This document shows, in pieces, positions 1-12,216 of a stretch of 64,000 nucleotides of DNA; position 1 is the first letter of the stretch, and every line of letters starts with the position of its first letter. Below the pieces are notes generated by a model. The model was given only the letters and a program-made list of their open reading frames with translations, ran no database searches and was not told the origin of the DNA. The stretch covers positions 3,410,001 to 3,474,000 of the forward strand of contig JAHYIO010000001.1 of NCBI GenBank assembly GCA_020543525.1. The letters are read 5' to 3'. The stretch comes from Coriolopsis trogii (taxonomy: Eukaryota; Basidiomycota; Agaricomycetes; Polyporales; Polyporaceae). The translations under genes were made by a program, and so were the position numbers.

Positions 1-2460
1 GTCAGCAGGCGAGGGTGGCGAGAATATTGTGCTTAGGCAGAACATGTAAGAATGTCGACACTGTGCGGTGAGCAGGCGAGGGTGGTGAGAACACTGTGCT
101 TAGGCAGAATATGCAACAATGTCGACACTGTGCGGTGAGCAGGCGACGGTGGTGAGAACACTGTGCTTAGGCAGAATATGCAAGAATGTCGACACTGTGC
201 GGTGAGCAGGCGACGGTGGTGAGAACACTGTGCTTAGGCAGAATATGCAAGAATGTCGACACTGTGCGGTGAGCAGGCGAGGGTGGTGAGAACACTGTGC
301 TTAGGCAGAATATGCAAGAATATCAACTCTGTGCAGTGACCAAGCAAGGGTGGCAAGAATATCAACACTGTGCGGTAAGCAGGCGAGGGTGGTGAGAACA
401 CTGTGCTTAGGCGGAATATGCAAGAATATCCACTCTGTGCGGTGACCAAGCAAGGGTGGCGAGAACATTGTGCTTAGGCGGAATATGCAAGAATATCCAC
501 TCTGTGCGGTGACCAAGCAAGGGTGGCGAGAACATTGTGCTTAGGCGGAATATGCAAGAATATCCACTCTGTGCGGTGAGCAGGCGAGGGTGGCGAGAAT
601 ATTGTGCTTAGGCGGAATATGCAAGAATATCCACTCTGTGCGGTGACCAAGCAAGGGTGGCGAGAACATTGTGCTTAGGCGGAATATGCAAGAATATCCA
701 CTCTGTGCGGTGAGCAGGCGACGGTGGTGAGAACACTGTGCTTAGGCAGAATATGCAAGAATATCAACTCTGTGCGGTGACCAAGCAAGGGTGGCAAGAA
801 TATCAACACTGTGCGGTAAGCAGGCGAGGGTGGTGAGAACACTGTGCTTAGGCGGAATATGCAAGAATATCCACTCTGTGCGGTGAGCAGGCAAGAGTGG
901 CGAGAATATTGTGCTTAGGCGGAATATGCAAGAATATCAACTCTGTGTGGTCAGCAGGCGAGGGTGGCGAGAATATTGTGCTTAGGCGGAATATGCAAGA
1001 ATATCAACTCTGTGGGGTGACCAAGCAAGGGTGGCAAGAATATTGTGCTTAGGCGGAATATCAACTCTGTGGGGTGACCAAGCAAGGGTGGCAAGAATAT
1101 TGTGCTTAGGCGGAATATGCAAGAATATCAACTCTGTGGGGTGACCAAGCAAGGGTGGCAAGAATATCAACACTGTGCGGTAAGCAGGCGAGGGTGGTGA
1201 GAACACTGTGCTTAGGCGGAATATGCAAGAATATCCACTCTGTGCGGTGACCAAGCAAGGGTGGCGAGAACATTGTGCTTAGGCGGAATATGCAAGAATA
1301 TCCACTCTGTGCGGTGAGCAGGCGAGGGTGGCGAGAATATTGTGCTTAGGCGGAATATGCAAGAATATCCACTCTGTGCGGTGACCAAGCAAGGGTGGCG
1401 AGAACATTGTGCTTAGGCGGAATATGCAAGAATATCAACTCTGTGTGGTCAGCAGGCAAGGGTGGCAAGAATATTGTGCTTAGGCAGAATATGCAAGAAT
1501 ATCCACTCTGTGCGGTGAGCAGGCGACGGTGGTGAGAACACTGTGCTTAGGCAGAATATGCAAGAATGTCGACACTGTGCGGTGAGCAGGCGAGGGTGGT
1601 GAGAACACTGTGCTTAGGCAGAATATGCAAGAATATCAACTCTGTGCAGTGACCAAGCAAGGGTGGCAAGAATATCAACACTGTGCGGTAAGCAGGCGAG
1701 GGTGGTGAGAACACTGTGCTTAGGCGGAATATGCAAGAATATCCACTCTGTGCGGTGAGCAGGCGAGAGTGGCGAGAATATTGTGCTTAGGCGGAATATG
1801 CAAGAATATCAACTCTGTGTGGTCAGCAGGCGAGGGTGGCGAGAATATTGTGCTTAGGCAGAACATGTAAGAATGTCGACACTGTGCGGTGAGCAGGCGA
1901 GGGTGGTGAGAACACTGTGCTTAGGCAGAATATGCAACAATGTCGACACTGTGCGGTGAGCAGGCGACGGTGGTGAGAACACTGTGCTTAGGCAGAATAT
2001 GCAAGAATGTCGACACTGTGCGGTGAGCAGGCGACGGTGGTGAGAACACTGTGCTTAGGCAGAATATGCAAGAATGTCGACACTGTGCGGTGAGCAGGCG
2101 ACGGTGGTGAGAACACTGTGCTTAGGCAGAATATGCAAGAATGTCGACACTGTGCGGTGAGCAGGCGAGGGTGGTGAGAACACTGTGCTTAGGCAGAATA
2201 TGCAAGAATATCAACTCTGTGCAGTGACCAAGCAAGGGTGGCAAGAATATCAACACTGTGCGGTAAGCAGGCGAGGGTGGTGAGAACACTGTGCTTAGGC
2301 GGAATATGCAAGAATATCCACTCTGTGCGGTGACCAAGCAAGGGTGGCGAGAACATTGTGCTTAAGCAGAACATGCAAGAATATCAACTCTGTGGGGTGA
2401 CCAGGCGAGAGTGACAAGAATGTCAACACTATGCAGTGACCAAGCAAGTATATCAGGCTG
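1..2460 (+). repeat. Left ~67-bp tandem repeat array
   Basis: About 2.4 kb is built of a unit close to 67 bp that contains the core gtgcttaggcggaatatgc, then an aagaatatc step, a ctctgtgcggtgagc block and a gggtggcgagaa block. Some units lack about 22 bp, so 67-bp and ~45-bp periods mix. Variants (gtcgacactg versus atcaactctg, gcgacggtgg versus gcgagggtgg) recur in the same order: the block starting at base 1 is repeated from about 1822 with one extra unit, so there is higher-order structure. The array is cut by the window start. The last, diverged units fade out around 2400-2460. The reverse complement of the same unit forms the array at 41.6-43.5 kb. No coding function is likely, because 67 is not a multiple of three and the open frames across it exist only because the unit happens to lack stops. 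Confidence 0.95.
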
Positions 2461-2645
2461 TAGCTATTGCCACCATCGTAACTTTTGCAGGCAGCGTCTG
2501 TACACAACTCTGTACATGGTGGTGAGAAACACAAATTGCTTTGACATTGGTATGTGCCGCAGGGCAAAGCTAGCAGCCACAACTTAGCCCGTACCTGCAC
2601 TGCATGTGGCTTGGGCGTCTATCGCCGGACCGGCATTACAAAGCC

Positions 2646-2702
2646 GGAGCCGCCTCAGGATGCTCCCAAGCCGCGGCTTGCAGACCGAGCCGGGCCTTGC
2701 AA
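2646..2702 (+). repeat. GC-rich dispersed repeat, copy 1
   Basis: A ~57-bp GC-rich segment (ggagccgcctcagg, then aagccgcggctt, then gagccgggcc) lies just inside the left tandem array. A clearly related copy is present in the opposite orientation at 37681-37733. The central aagccgcggctt is itself a 12-bp palindrome. I do not recognise the element. It could be part of a SINE or MITE, or an internal inverted repeat of the larger unit. Confidence 0.6.
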
Positions 2703-2986
2703 GTCACTAACATTGACGACCTAGTACGTCGCGGCATACTACCGGATGTCAGCAAGCGACCCAAGACAACCCGCTCCCAAACCGTGCTCCCGAACGCAAT
2801 CTCTGACGAGCGAGAGAAGTCGCTCATCGGCCTTAGCATGGCGTTTCACTGCAACAGTCGGGCCATCCGCCCCGCACCGATCCGCGATAGATAGGGCATC
2901 AAGTCTGCCACGTATACTACACATCGAAGAATGTTCATAGGAAAGCAGCTACGTTTCGAGATCTCCCTACAAACCTCAAACATATC

Positions 2987-5900
2987 TCAAGCCTCCCATG
3001 GTGACTGCTGGAAATTGAGCCACAGCCCTGTAGGAGGCGGAGAGAGTGAGATTGACAACGTTGACAACACAGTGATACACAACCATATTACTGACTCTTG
3101 TACATCCGGATGCAGACTGAAGTCGTAGGGTTTCGTGCGAGCCTCCAGGTCTTCTTTCTGTATCGGCCTGAGGCTATTGTACCAGGCGGGGTTGTAAGCG
3201 TTCACCGGGAGTCCTACGACGGCCCGAGTGGCGGACTGATCAGTGGATAGGTAACGGAGGCGTGGTGCCGAACCGCGTTTACTACCCGCGCCGGCCCTCT
3301 TGCGCCATCTTCGATGTAAAGCATCAAGAGCATGGAGGAACCTCGTAACATCAGGGTGCCGCCAAGGTTTCTGCAGGACGCGATAGCGAGTGAAAGGGGC
3401 GTCGACGTCTTCCTCATCTGAACTCATGCCATCAACTCCAAGCTTCTTGATGATCCAACGATGCTTCTTCGTCAAACGGTAGTGGCTAGCGATTCTGTAC
3501 CGACGTTGAAATAACTGGTGATCGTTGATGTCTTCAGTTACAAAGCACCGCGAGAGTCATGACTCACCGAGTACTTCCTCTGATATCGACTGTGAAACTT
3601 GCTCATGTCTTCGTTGCTGCGAGCGGTCGCCTTACCCTTCCCCTTCGCAGAGCGGATAGCATTCGCCCCATGATCCGGCGCGAACCAAACGGAATTGGGG
3701 TTGCGATCATCAGACGTTCTCGGACGTGCCCTCGTAGAACTCGAAGCTTCGCCATCGTCCGCAGGGTCCTCAGAGTCAGACGCTGTTCGTTCCACACCGT
3801 ACCGCTCGTAGTGACGCTGAAGGGTGCGAAAATGGGCTTTGAACATCTTGGCGATTTGCTTGCGATCTTTGCACGTATGTTGAGCAATCTGGAGGAAATC
3901 AGAGACGAAGACATTCGTCGCCGATTTGTTCCACGGGGAAGCGGCCATGCCATGTATGTCGATGCGGAATCGCTTTGCAGTACAACACTCGCCTTCTTCG
4001 CGGTCGAATCCACGCACTTCAGCAGGGGTTGCGATACATCGTCTGGGGAACGGAGAAGTCTTGTCACCCCTCCGCAAGAGACGCAGAGCGTGTGCCTGTA
4101 CGTCTGACTGAAAGAACATAATCAGGGGACGTAAGTTTATAATACGGAGTAACTCACCGCAAGTTTGTTGCGTTGAAGAGATCTCGGTCGCGCGGGCTCA
4201 GTGAGCTTCTCGTGTTCCTCGACATCACCATCGTATTCTTCCCCGCCATCGGCGCTGCCGCCGTCGCTGCCGTCGTGCTCGTCATCGACTTGACGACGAC
4301 GACGCTGCTTATTGTGGGACGTTCCTGAGCTGGTCCGATTGTTCGAGTTCGGTGGATTGTTCTGGGTGAGACGACGGATCTCTGTCGATAATCCATCGAC
4401 GGCAACCGCCAAGCGAGATACATCTCCCTTGCTGGCTGGCTAATGTACAAAGTTAGCTAGCGATCGTAAGACAGCATGAGTTGTGCGTACAAGTCGCTGC
4501 GCGGATGGATGTGTGCTACCGACCGGAGAGGAACTCGAGTTGTTCGACCTGTGAGGAGGAGGAGGAGGAGAAGGAGGAGGAGGAGGAGGAGAAGGAGGAG
4601 GAGGACGAGGAGGGAGACCATTCGGTGAATGAGAAACATTCAGAGGAGCCGTTGTCGGAGGACGAGGGGGACCGCTGTTTGGCGCACGCGAAGGGCCACT
4701 GTTCGGCGGACGAGAGGGACCACTGTTCGGCGGACGAGAGAGACCACTGTTTGGCGGACGAGAGGGACCACTGTTCGGCGGACGAGAGAGACCACTGTTT
4801 GGCGGACGAGAGGGACCACTGTTCGGCGGACGAGAGGGACCACTGTTCAGTACACGAGGGGGACCAGCGCTATTCAGAGGAGGGGCGTTTGTCTGTCGAG
4901 GCGGGGCGGTGTATGGTGTATGGGGAGTGGCCTTGTTAGGTGAACGTGCGGATGTACTCGGCGTGACCGGATGCATAGGGAGCTCCGGTGGTGTTGAACG
5001 TCGTGATGTAGGCTCATAGTTAGATAATGGAGAATCAGATGGGTCAATAGGAGGGAGTGACTTCTTCCTTGCTGGCGAACGGCGCGGAGTTCCGTCTTGC
5101 GTAGGAGCAGCAGGAGAGGGACGCTGAGCGCTGTGCTGATGCGCCGAAGGAGAGCGCAGCGCATCAGACTCCTCATCTGAGTCAGGAGGCTCCCTCTTGA
5201 CAACAACACTGGCTTGGCGTGGAGTAACCGTACCACGACTAGAATCGTCGGAAACATCTGCTTTCTTCCGCTTGACGGCACGCCTAACAGACTCGTGCCT
5301 AGTAGGACTAGAAGGTTCCGGCTTAACGACAGGATCCGAAGGTACATGGCGTTCGCGCGCGTTTGGTCGCGGGCTTGCGGACGATACGGCCGGTGGAATG
5401 TTCCGTGTCGGCCGAGAGTGCGGTGAATGTGCTTGAGACCGTGTTTGCCCTTTTGCTCGCGGTGTCGAGGGCTTACCGGCCTTGATGCGTACTAGCTTGA
5501 AATTGATAGTGGCGATCGGCTCGACGGGTCCAGATTCATACGTCGACGATTGTCTGAGTGGCTTGATCGACGATCCTGCAGCGGCGGAGGGGACATTGGA
5601 GGCTGAGCTCACATACAAATCATCTATATCCATCACGTCCCTGTCGTGCTGGAGATGGCCGCTACTATGCTGAGGAGACTCCTGGTCATTCGATTGAGAT
5701 TGGGGCGCTGTAGTCCCATGACGCGCGCCATCCTTGCCTTTTCCGCCATCACAACCGTTTGACTGACCAGCAGACTTGATAAGTGTCAGACACATCATGA
5801 TGCAGGCTGTGGAAGGGAACTCACATCGCTACTACCCGGAGGAGCCGCCTGCGTCATCGGGTCTGTGCCCTGGTGCGCCAGATTTTGCGGACTGTCCTTC

Positions 5901-8900
5901 CCTGACCTCGGAGTGGGGTCTACAGGCGTAGAAGTAGACGGCACGGGTATGAACTTGGCAAGGGGTATGGTATTGGCAGGAGCGGTGGGTGACTGAGCAA
6001 GTTCCCCACCCGGGAAGACAGATTGTAGGGTCGACTTGGCGGAACTGAGCCAAGATCCACCTAGCTGACGAAGGGTACCGATGCCCATCACAGCAGTCTG
6101 GCGTGGAGTCGTAGACTGTGCAGACCCGGATACCGTGTGATTACTTGAAGAGCGCATGTCTACATGATTGGCTTCCTTGGAGATCTCCGTCGTGGATGTC
6201 GTGGTGTCACCGTTCAGTGAGGCATCTTTCCCTAACGGCATCTGATGATCACCGGGATTGTTGTTCGCAGGTGTACTGAGGATCTTGTGCATCTGTGTGC
6301 CTGTCAGAATCAATCCCGCGCCTACGGGGAACGCGCACTCACATCAGTCGCACCGTCTCCTGATACGTTGTCCAAAGCTGTCGCATCTTTGCCTTGCTTC
6401 TTCTGCATGGCCTCAGGCGATAGAGACGGTGGGTGGATGGCTGATGCGTTTGCATGTATAGCCCTTGGCGTCGGCGATCGCGATCCATGCTGCTCAGCAG
6501 GAGTCATTCGCAACCCCTCTGCGTGGACGTTCACTTGGCTGGTGCCTCTCGGTGTGGACGATCGAGAATCAGAAAGCACGACGTCCATCTCAACTTCATC
6601 GCACTCGACCTCTGAGGGAACATCGCCATGTTCCTCGGGATCCTGATGATAAGATATGAGAACGACCTTGGAACAAGCATGTCTCATCATCCTACCTCAG
6701 CTTCGTCCGGAGGACGTGGCGTCCCGTCATCTTCGTCTTCGGATGCTAGCTCGAGCTCCGAGTCTTGTTCCATGAAACCATCACTGCTGCCGTCTTCAAA
6801 TGGGATGCGCCGGGCGTCCTTCGTACCTGCTCTGGCATCCCTCTCCGAGTTCGGCACACTGCTGTCACTATCATGACCTCGTTCCGACGGGTCAACTGCG
6901 TCAGTCGGATGGTCCATCGCATTGGAGAGGTCATGAACCATGTTCGTCTGAACGCTGTCCTGGATGGGTAGAGTGGCATTAGGGGAGATTTTGTTGGCAC
7001 CCTCTCGAGGCCCTCGGACGAAGACATTATCTTGAGATTGAACCATCAGCAGTTAACAAGACGCCAAATAGCGAGACAGCTCACTCGTATCAGCGGTGGA
7101 AGGTGTATTGCAGCTCGATGCATCCACAGCACCGCGAGGCTCGGACTTTGGAAAGGAATTGCAGTTCCGAGTCGCATCAGGGACGGCGCTCATGGGCTCG
7201 TCGACGGGACTGCCTGGATGAGACGCTCCATTGATAGGGGCGTCGTGGCGCTGCTGTGGGTGGGGGCTGGAGATGAACTCGTGGGCGGGACTGCCTGGCT
7301 GGGACGGTTCGCCAACAGAGACATCGTTGAGCTGCCGTGCGTGAGGGCCGGTCATAGACGCGTCGGCGGGACTGCCTGGCTGGGACGGTTCGCCGATAGA
7401 GACATCGTTGGGCTGCCGTGCGTGAGGGCCGGACATGGACGCGTCGGCAGGACTGCCTGGCCGAGACGCTGCGTGAGGGCCGGACATGGACGCGTCGGCA
7501 GGACTGCCTGGCTGGGATGGTTCGCCGACAGAGACATCGTTGGGCTGCCGTGTGTGAGGGCCGGTCATAGACGCGTCGGCGGGACTGCCTGGCCGAGACG
7601 CTGCGTGAGGGCCGGACATGGACGCGTCGGCAGGACTGCCTGGCTGGGATGGTTCGCCGACAGAGACATCGTTGGGCTGCCGTGCGTGAGGGCCGGTCAT
7701 AGACGCGTCGGCGGGACTGCCTGGCCGAGACGCTGCGTGAGGGCCGGACATGGACGCGTTGGCAGGACTGTCTGGCTGGGACGGTTCGCCGACCGGGGTG
7801 TCGTTGGGCTGCTGTGCGCGAGGGCCTGACATGGACGTGTCGGTGGGACTGCCTGGCTGGGACGGTTCATCGACGGAGACATCGTTGGGCTGCTGTGCGT
7901 GAGGGCCGGTAATAGACTCGTTGGTAGCATGGCCTGGCTGGGATAGTCCATGGACAGAGGCAACGTTGAGCTGTTGTGAGTGAGGACGCTGGGGGTCGCC
8001 GAAAGAGAGAGCTGGAGGCGCAGCCCGAGAAGGCCCAAGCGAGGTGTGCTGGGCCTCGCGGCTCATCGTGAATGTGAACTCCTTGTATGGGAATCCGTCG
8101 TCCTCGGCCCCGATCTCCTCGTCTTCGTCGTCCTTCGCCCCGATCTCCTCGTCTTCGTCGTCCTCGGCCCCGATCTCCTCGTCTTCGTCGTCCTCGGCCC
8201 CGATCTCCTCGTCTTCGTCGTCCTCGGCCCCGATCTCCTCGTCCTCGTCGTCCTTGGCCCCGATCTCCTCGTCCTCGTCGTCGATGCCCATCTCCTCGTC
8301 TTCATACACCACAGCCTCGCCTTCGTAACCCGTCTCCTCACCTTCGTAACCCGTCTCCTCACCTTCGTAATTCGTCCCCTCGCCTTCATCGTCCATACGG
8401 ACGTCATTAGCCGGTCTCGTCTCCTTGCAACCCATGCCGTGATCGTTTATCAGCTGTTGAACCTTCTCGTTGACATGACCGCTCTTGGCTAACTCCATGA
8501 GTTCATGCAGGAATTCGTCCTTTGAAGGACCAGCAAAACACCTCTTCTTGTTCACTCCTGCGAACTGATCGCGCTCCTCCATGGCTTTCGTACGCGCCCG
8601 CATGCGAAGACGATCTCTATACGTCATGTAAGATTGTCGGGATGGACCTTCCGGTGGTTCATCCTCCACATCGGACATGTCCCCTGTCTCTTCGTTGTCT
8701 GGGGTGAAACGTTACTGAGAAGAACGATGATGGATGGACAAAGCGGTACGTACGGTCGTTGTGCCCTTGATCTACTGTAGACGTGTTCTCTGCCTCACTG
8801 TCCTCTTCATCTCTCGCATTGCGTTTCTTCCTTGAACCTTGACAAAGCATCAGACACTACTGTTCGATAGCGGCTGTAAACACTAACCTGTACGCGCGGG

Positions 8901-8969
8901 ACCCTGGGCTGCGTAGCCGCTTGACGCGCGCCCTTCTTGAGTGTTGACACGCGTAGCGGATCCTGGCAT
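2987..8969 (-). CDS. Large acidic repeat-rich fungal protein (family with C-terminal GVDGMSSDEE motif)
   Basis: This multi-exon minus-strand gene starts at the ATG at 8969 (MPGSATRVNTQEGR). At least ten exons are joined by in-phase introns of about 40-60 nt: a donor after ARTG near 8885, then junctions near 8700, 7050, 6690, 6310, 5800, 4440, 4140 and 3530. The N-terminal two thirds are disordered and acidic, Ser/Pro-rich, and carry three tandem-repeat tracts: a D/E-rich decapeptide, a SQPGSPADASMSGPHA-like repeat, and an SGPSRPPN repeat followed by polyproline. The conserved part is C-terminal: a helical block around FVSDFLQIAQHTCKDRKQIA, then KKLGVDGMSSDEED and VVGLPVNAYNPAWY. From memory these motifs mark a large agaricomycete protein family of unknown function that is common in transposon-rich regions. 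The last exon is open to 2987, but the true stop may lie in a further exon, so the 3' end is uncertain. No catalytic motif is visible. Confidence 0.7.
4674..4866 (-). repeat. Coding 24-bp minisatellite (SGPSRPPN repeat)
   Basis: Roughly eight copies of a 24-bp unit (cgagagggaccactgttcgg on the plus strand) encode SGPSRPPN-type repeats in the long protein of 3-9 kb. They sit next to a GAG/AAG-rich tract at 4553-4618 that encodes polyproline on the minus strand. The unit length is a multiple of three, so copy-number change keeps the frame. Confidence 0.85.
7279..7930 (-). repeat. Coding minisatellite (SQPGSPADASMSGPHA type)
   Basis: Tandem blocks alternate between longer and shorter forms, both in frame, and encode variants of PSQPGSPADASMSGPHA and of ARQPNDVSVGE in the long minus-strand protein. 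Copies in the middle (about 7360-7760) are almost identical, which suggests recent expansion or homogenisation. Confidence 0.85.
8098..8292 (-). repeat. Coding 30-bp minisatellite (EDDEDEEIGA repeat)
   Basis: Six or seven copies of a 30-bp unit (cccgatctcctcgtcttcgt on the plus strand) encode an extremely acidic decapeptide repeat close to the N-terminus of the long protein. An in-frame EGEETGYEGEE-type repeat continues the acidic stretch to about 8390. Confidence 0.9.
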
Positions 8970-11444
8970 TATTTCAGCTTGTTCTGTGCGTCGACAGTTA
9001 GCTGAGAAAGCACATATATGTATTGTTGCGAGGCTCACCATGTACTGAGTGCTCGTCACCGGAGCGATCTTGACTGTCTATTGATAGCCCGAGGGTCAAT
9101 AAGCCATGGATACATGCAAAGTTCAGGCTTCTTCCGTACCCAGAGAGGGCTCATTCATCGTTAAGAACTGTTCGTCGAGATGTGTTTTTGCTCGCTGTTG
9201 TTAACGCGACGGTTGGGTCGAGGATATGTCAGAGGGATGGAAGAAAGCGAGTCGGATCCGCGGTTTGCACGACCATTGTGCCACTCATCAGCATGAGGCG
9301 AAAGCAGACAAAGGAACTGTGACATGTTGGAGGACGGCGGCGCTAACGATTGTGCACGCATGTTGGTTGGTGCAGGTGTATATCGCAGCAAATGAGGAGT
9401 TGGATCCCGACACCGATGAGAGAGCACAGTGACAAGGTTGTCGACCGACGCCGATGCAGTTTTCACACCCCTGGTCGCTTAGCGCACGTCATCGCATGTA
9501 AATTCCTCCTCCCGATTAACTCGGAAATGTAGAACGGGCGTTCCGGACAACTTTGCTCTGAATTGTCGGTTCAATCAAGACTCGGCTCAAATCCATGAAT
9601 GCCGGTCTTGAAACCATCGATATGTGCTTCGATCGCTGCTCACAAGGTCCAACAGTCTCTACAACCAGAACCGAATCCGTCTAGGCCAACTTACACAGTC
9701 ACAGTCACGACTGACAAGACACATGATTTTCCTGCATCACGATAAAGTATACCAGCCTTCTCCCAGGCGAGCCCATGCCTTGCCAGGTGATATGATAATA
9801 ACAAACATACAGGGGTACAATCAACATGGTATCCTTCCTGGTATCGCATTCACCGGTAGTCGCTCATAGAAGCAGGCTTCATGAGCGTACGCTGAGCCTT
9901 CGTCATTTGGGTCGTTTCTTGGGGTCCGTAGATGAGTCAACAAGGATCTTTTCGGAAGTTCGGTGTTCTCAGGCTCAGTACCCCGCCAGGCACCGGTGAC
10001 ATGCGAGGAGAGAAGTCCAGTGTTGATGTCCAGAGACGACGAGCGACGAACCTCTTCGATCCATCATCATTGCATGGGACTTTGAATCTAGCATCCTACC
10101 CCGACTTCCGGTAACTTTGTCTCCCTAGGCCGCAGACTTGCGCCTCTTGGAGTCGTACGCGGCCTGCAGTCTTCGAATGAGGCGGCGCCGCACTATTGGC
10201 TGTTGATTCATATGTAGGTCGCGACAGGATGTAGATCCAACGATGAGTGAAGTGCCCTGAGGGTTGTCGTAGAACACGGTTTGTCCCAGAGAAGCCTGCC
10301 AACGGGGAGAAAGGACAGTATGGGTATGTGCGCAAGCCAGAAGAAAAGCCGAAGCGTGTCAGGAAGAAATGCGAACGGAGAGCTCGAGCTCGTCGCCGGA
10401 TCATGGACGCTGCGACTGCACGACAGAATGCCGGTGAAGAGAAGATGGAGGACGAGGAGGAATGGCAGATTCGAGAAGGCACGAACCTGTTTCCTCATGG
10501 GCAAAGCGGAAAGCTGACGAAGAGGAATGCCCCAATAAGAGATCACGGCCAAGGCGAGTTTGTTGCCCTACTATTGCAGTCAACCTCTACTCATGCTACG
10601 CACGACGATTAAATAGGAGCGACCGATACTAGGCGTTTTCACACACTATAAGCGGTCTGGACCATGACCTCGGCGTGCTTGACACCACTGTCCGTTGATA
10701 GGGCCGGTCTTCTTGAGTCCTTCGATTGCCAACGATAACATGTGCGAGCATCATCGGATTTGCCATGGCCATCGCATCCGTGTCCATCCCAGGCGTGCCG
10801 TTTGTGGGTATCATCTTCATGTTGGGGTCGAAGGGGTCGCCGTTCGTGATGCTGTCATTATGCACTTCCTACGATAGGGTGAGATCGCCGGGCATAGTTG
10901 TCGGGGAGATTGTGGCGCGTTGCTGCTTTGGACGGAGGGGAAGGAGTTGTGCATTGCCGCCAGATGTGCAAAGGTGGTTATTCAACGATCTACGGAGGTG
11001 GAATCAGCGCGAAGTTATCGAATGATAGACGGGGGGCTAATGACTTATTGAGGCTGAACATCTCTTGGGATTCCTCCAGCAGGTAGTTGGTAATTGCCGC
11101 AGGCGACTCCGATTTGGCCATAGTACCAGAGAATGAGCTTGCATGAGAACGACGCCTTCCTGGGCACTTAGGGGAGACAGATAGGCGAACAGACCCAGAG
11201 CTGAGAGGAGAGCAGGTGCATAGTGTCGGGGCAATGGACCAGAATATCCAGTAGTGTGTCAAGCAGGGGTGATATCTCAGATTTTAGGAGACAGCCGAGA
11301 TATTCGAGTCTCCGACTCGGCACCAACAAACTAAACAGAGATAGAAAGACACCGAAGAGTGAGCGATCCAAGATAGCAATCCCAGGTAGTGCTCATACGA
11401 AACGTCAAGCCACAATTACGCCAGACAGACCAAAACTCGGAAGA
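8970..11444. other. Gene-free stretch
   Basis: I see no supportable gene here. Short open frames exist on both strands, for example a Lys/Arg/Glu-rich frame at 10247-10612 and its overlapping minus frame, but they lack a convincing ATG, have no recognisable motifs and cannot be joined by good splice sites. The sequence from 8970 to about 9150 is the probable promoter and 5' leader of the long protein gene to the left. Confidence 0.5.
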
Positions 11445-12158
11445 TTATGCACTTGAATCCACGAAACGGGCCCATCGTGCAATGATGGGACGTATGACGT
11501 CCGTCCACTCCTTCACACCGCGTGTTCCTCCCACATGACAAAACCTGAAGATCTCTTTGTGCGTCTTCCTACCTGGGAACGAGCGGCAGATAGGGTACGA
11601 GTGTGTTGTTGGAACAAGAACACAACAAGCCCGAAGAGACAACACTTACAATCACGACACTTCACTCTCACATTTTCGGCTATGTCGGCTAGCTCAATGT
11701 GGACGAGTTGTTCGAGCTTATGGCAAGCTTTGCCTGGGGGCCCGATATCGAGGTCCTTGAGAGCGACGCCACGAACGACATACGCACTTGGGGACGGCCA
11801 GAACCCCAAGAGAACGGGGCGCGATCTCGGGCAGGATCGCGGCCATTCCTCGAGTCGACGCTGTATATTGTTCGTGCGGCCCACTTTTATGTCCACATAG
11901 CCGCGTGGAGCTTTGTCTGAAACGTATTAGAAGCAGCACACACAACACACACCATATACGCACTCTGTACCATATAGGCGTATAAGTACCCTTCTTCGTC
12001 AGAAAGAGAGATCTTCTTCTTCATTTCCTCCTCCAAACGTTCACGCGTGTTCTTCAGCAGGGTGCACGGAATGTATCCTAGGGAGTTCAGCACCAACGGA
12101 GAGGAAGCGCTGAGTTACGCTTACTCTTGTTCACGGTCATGCTTCTGGTTCGCGCCAT
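11445..12158 (-). CDS. DUF1766 / T5orf172 (GIY-YIG-like) domain protein
   Basis: Four exons reconstruct a compact protein of about 190 residues. The ATG is at 12158 (MARTRSMTVNK), and a ~47-nt intron, a ~46-nt intron and a ~77-nt intron splice in phase, ending at the stop at 11445. The motif order matches the DUF1766/T5orf172 family: EEGYLYAYMVQ, then DIKVGRTNNIQRRLEEW, GFWPSPS, CHKLEQLVHIELADIA, a CRDC pair followed by KTHKEIFRF, and EWTDVIRPIIARW. This domain belongs to the GIY-YIG nuclease superfamily, with GYLYAY and IKVGRT in place of the GIY and YIG strands. In fungi such proteins are mostly uncharacterised, and fission yeast Mug113 is a named relative. Nuclease activity is not shown. 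The gene is complete with no frameshift, lies among other minus-strand cargo genes, and is only 58 bp from the next gene's stop. Confidence 0.75.
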
Positions 12159-12216
12159 TGTTTCTGGGAGTTGAGAAAGGCTGATAGAAATGAGATAATC
12201 AGGTAGGAAATGCTCG

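Noticed and set aside
1..2460. CRISPR array
   Set aside because: Units are contiguous with no unique spacers, and the host is a eukaryote.
234..2600. Several minus-strand frames of 60-100 codons across the left array
   Set aside because: They are repeats of one stop-free phase of a 67-bp satellite; the unit is not a multiple of three and the frames change phase with each unit.
7032..7829. Plus-strand frame of 265 codons and similar long frames at 8087-8410 and 4481-4943
   Set aside because: They lie opposite in-frame coding minisatellites of the minus-strand gene, which has conserved motifs and consistent introns; repeats often leave antisense frames open.
10247..10612. Lys/Arg/Glu-rich plus-strand frame
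   Set aside because: No ATG at its start, no motif, no splice partner, and an equally long frame on the other strand.
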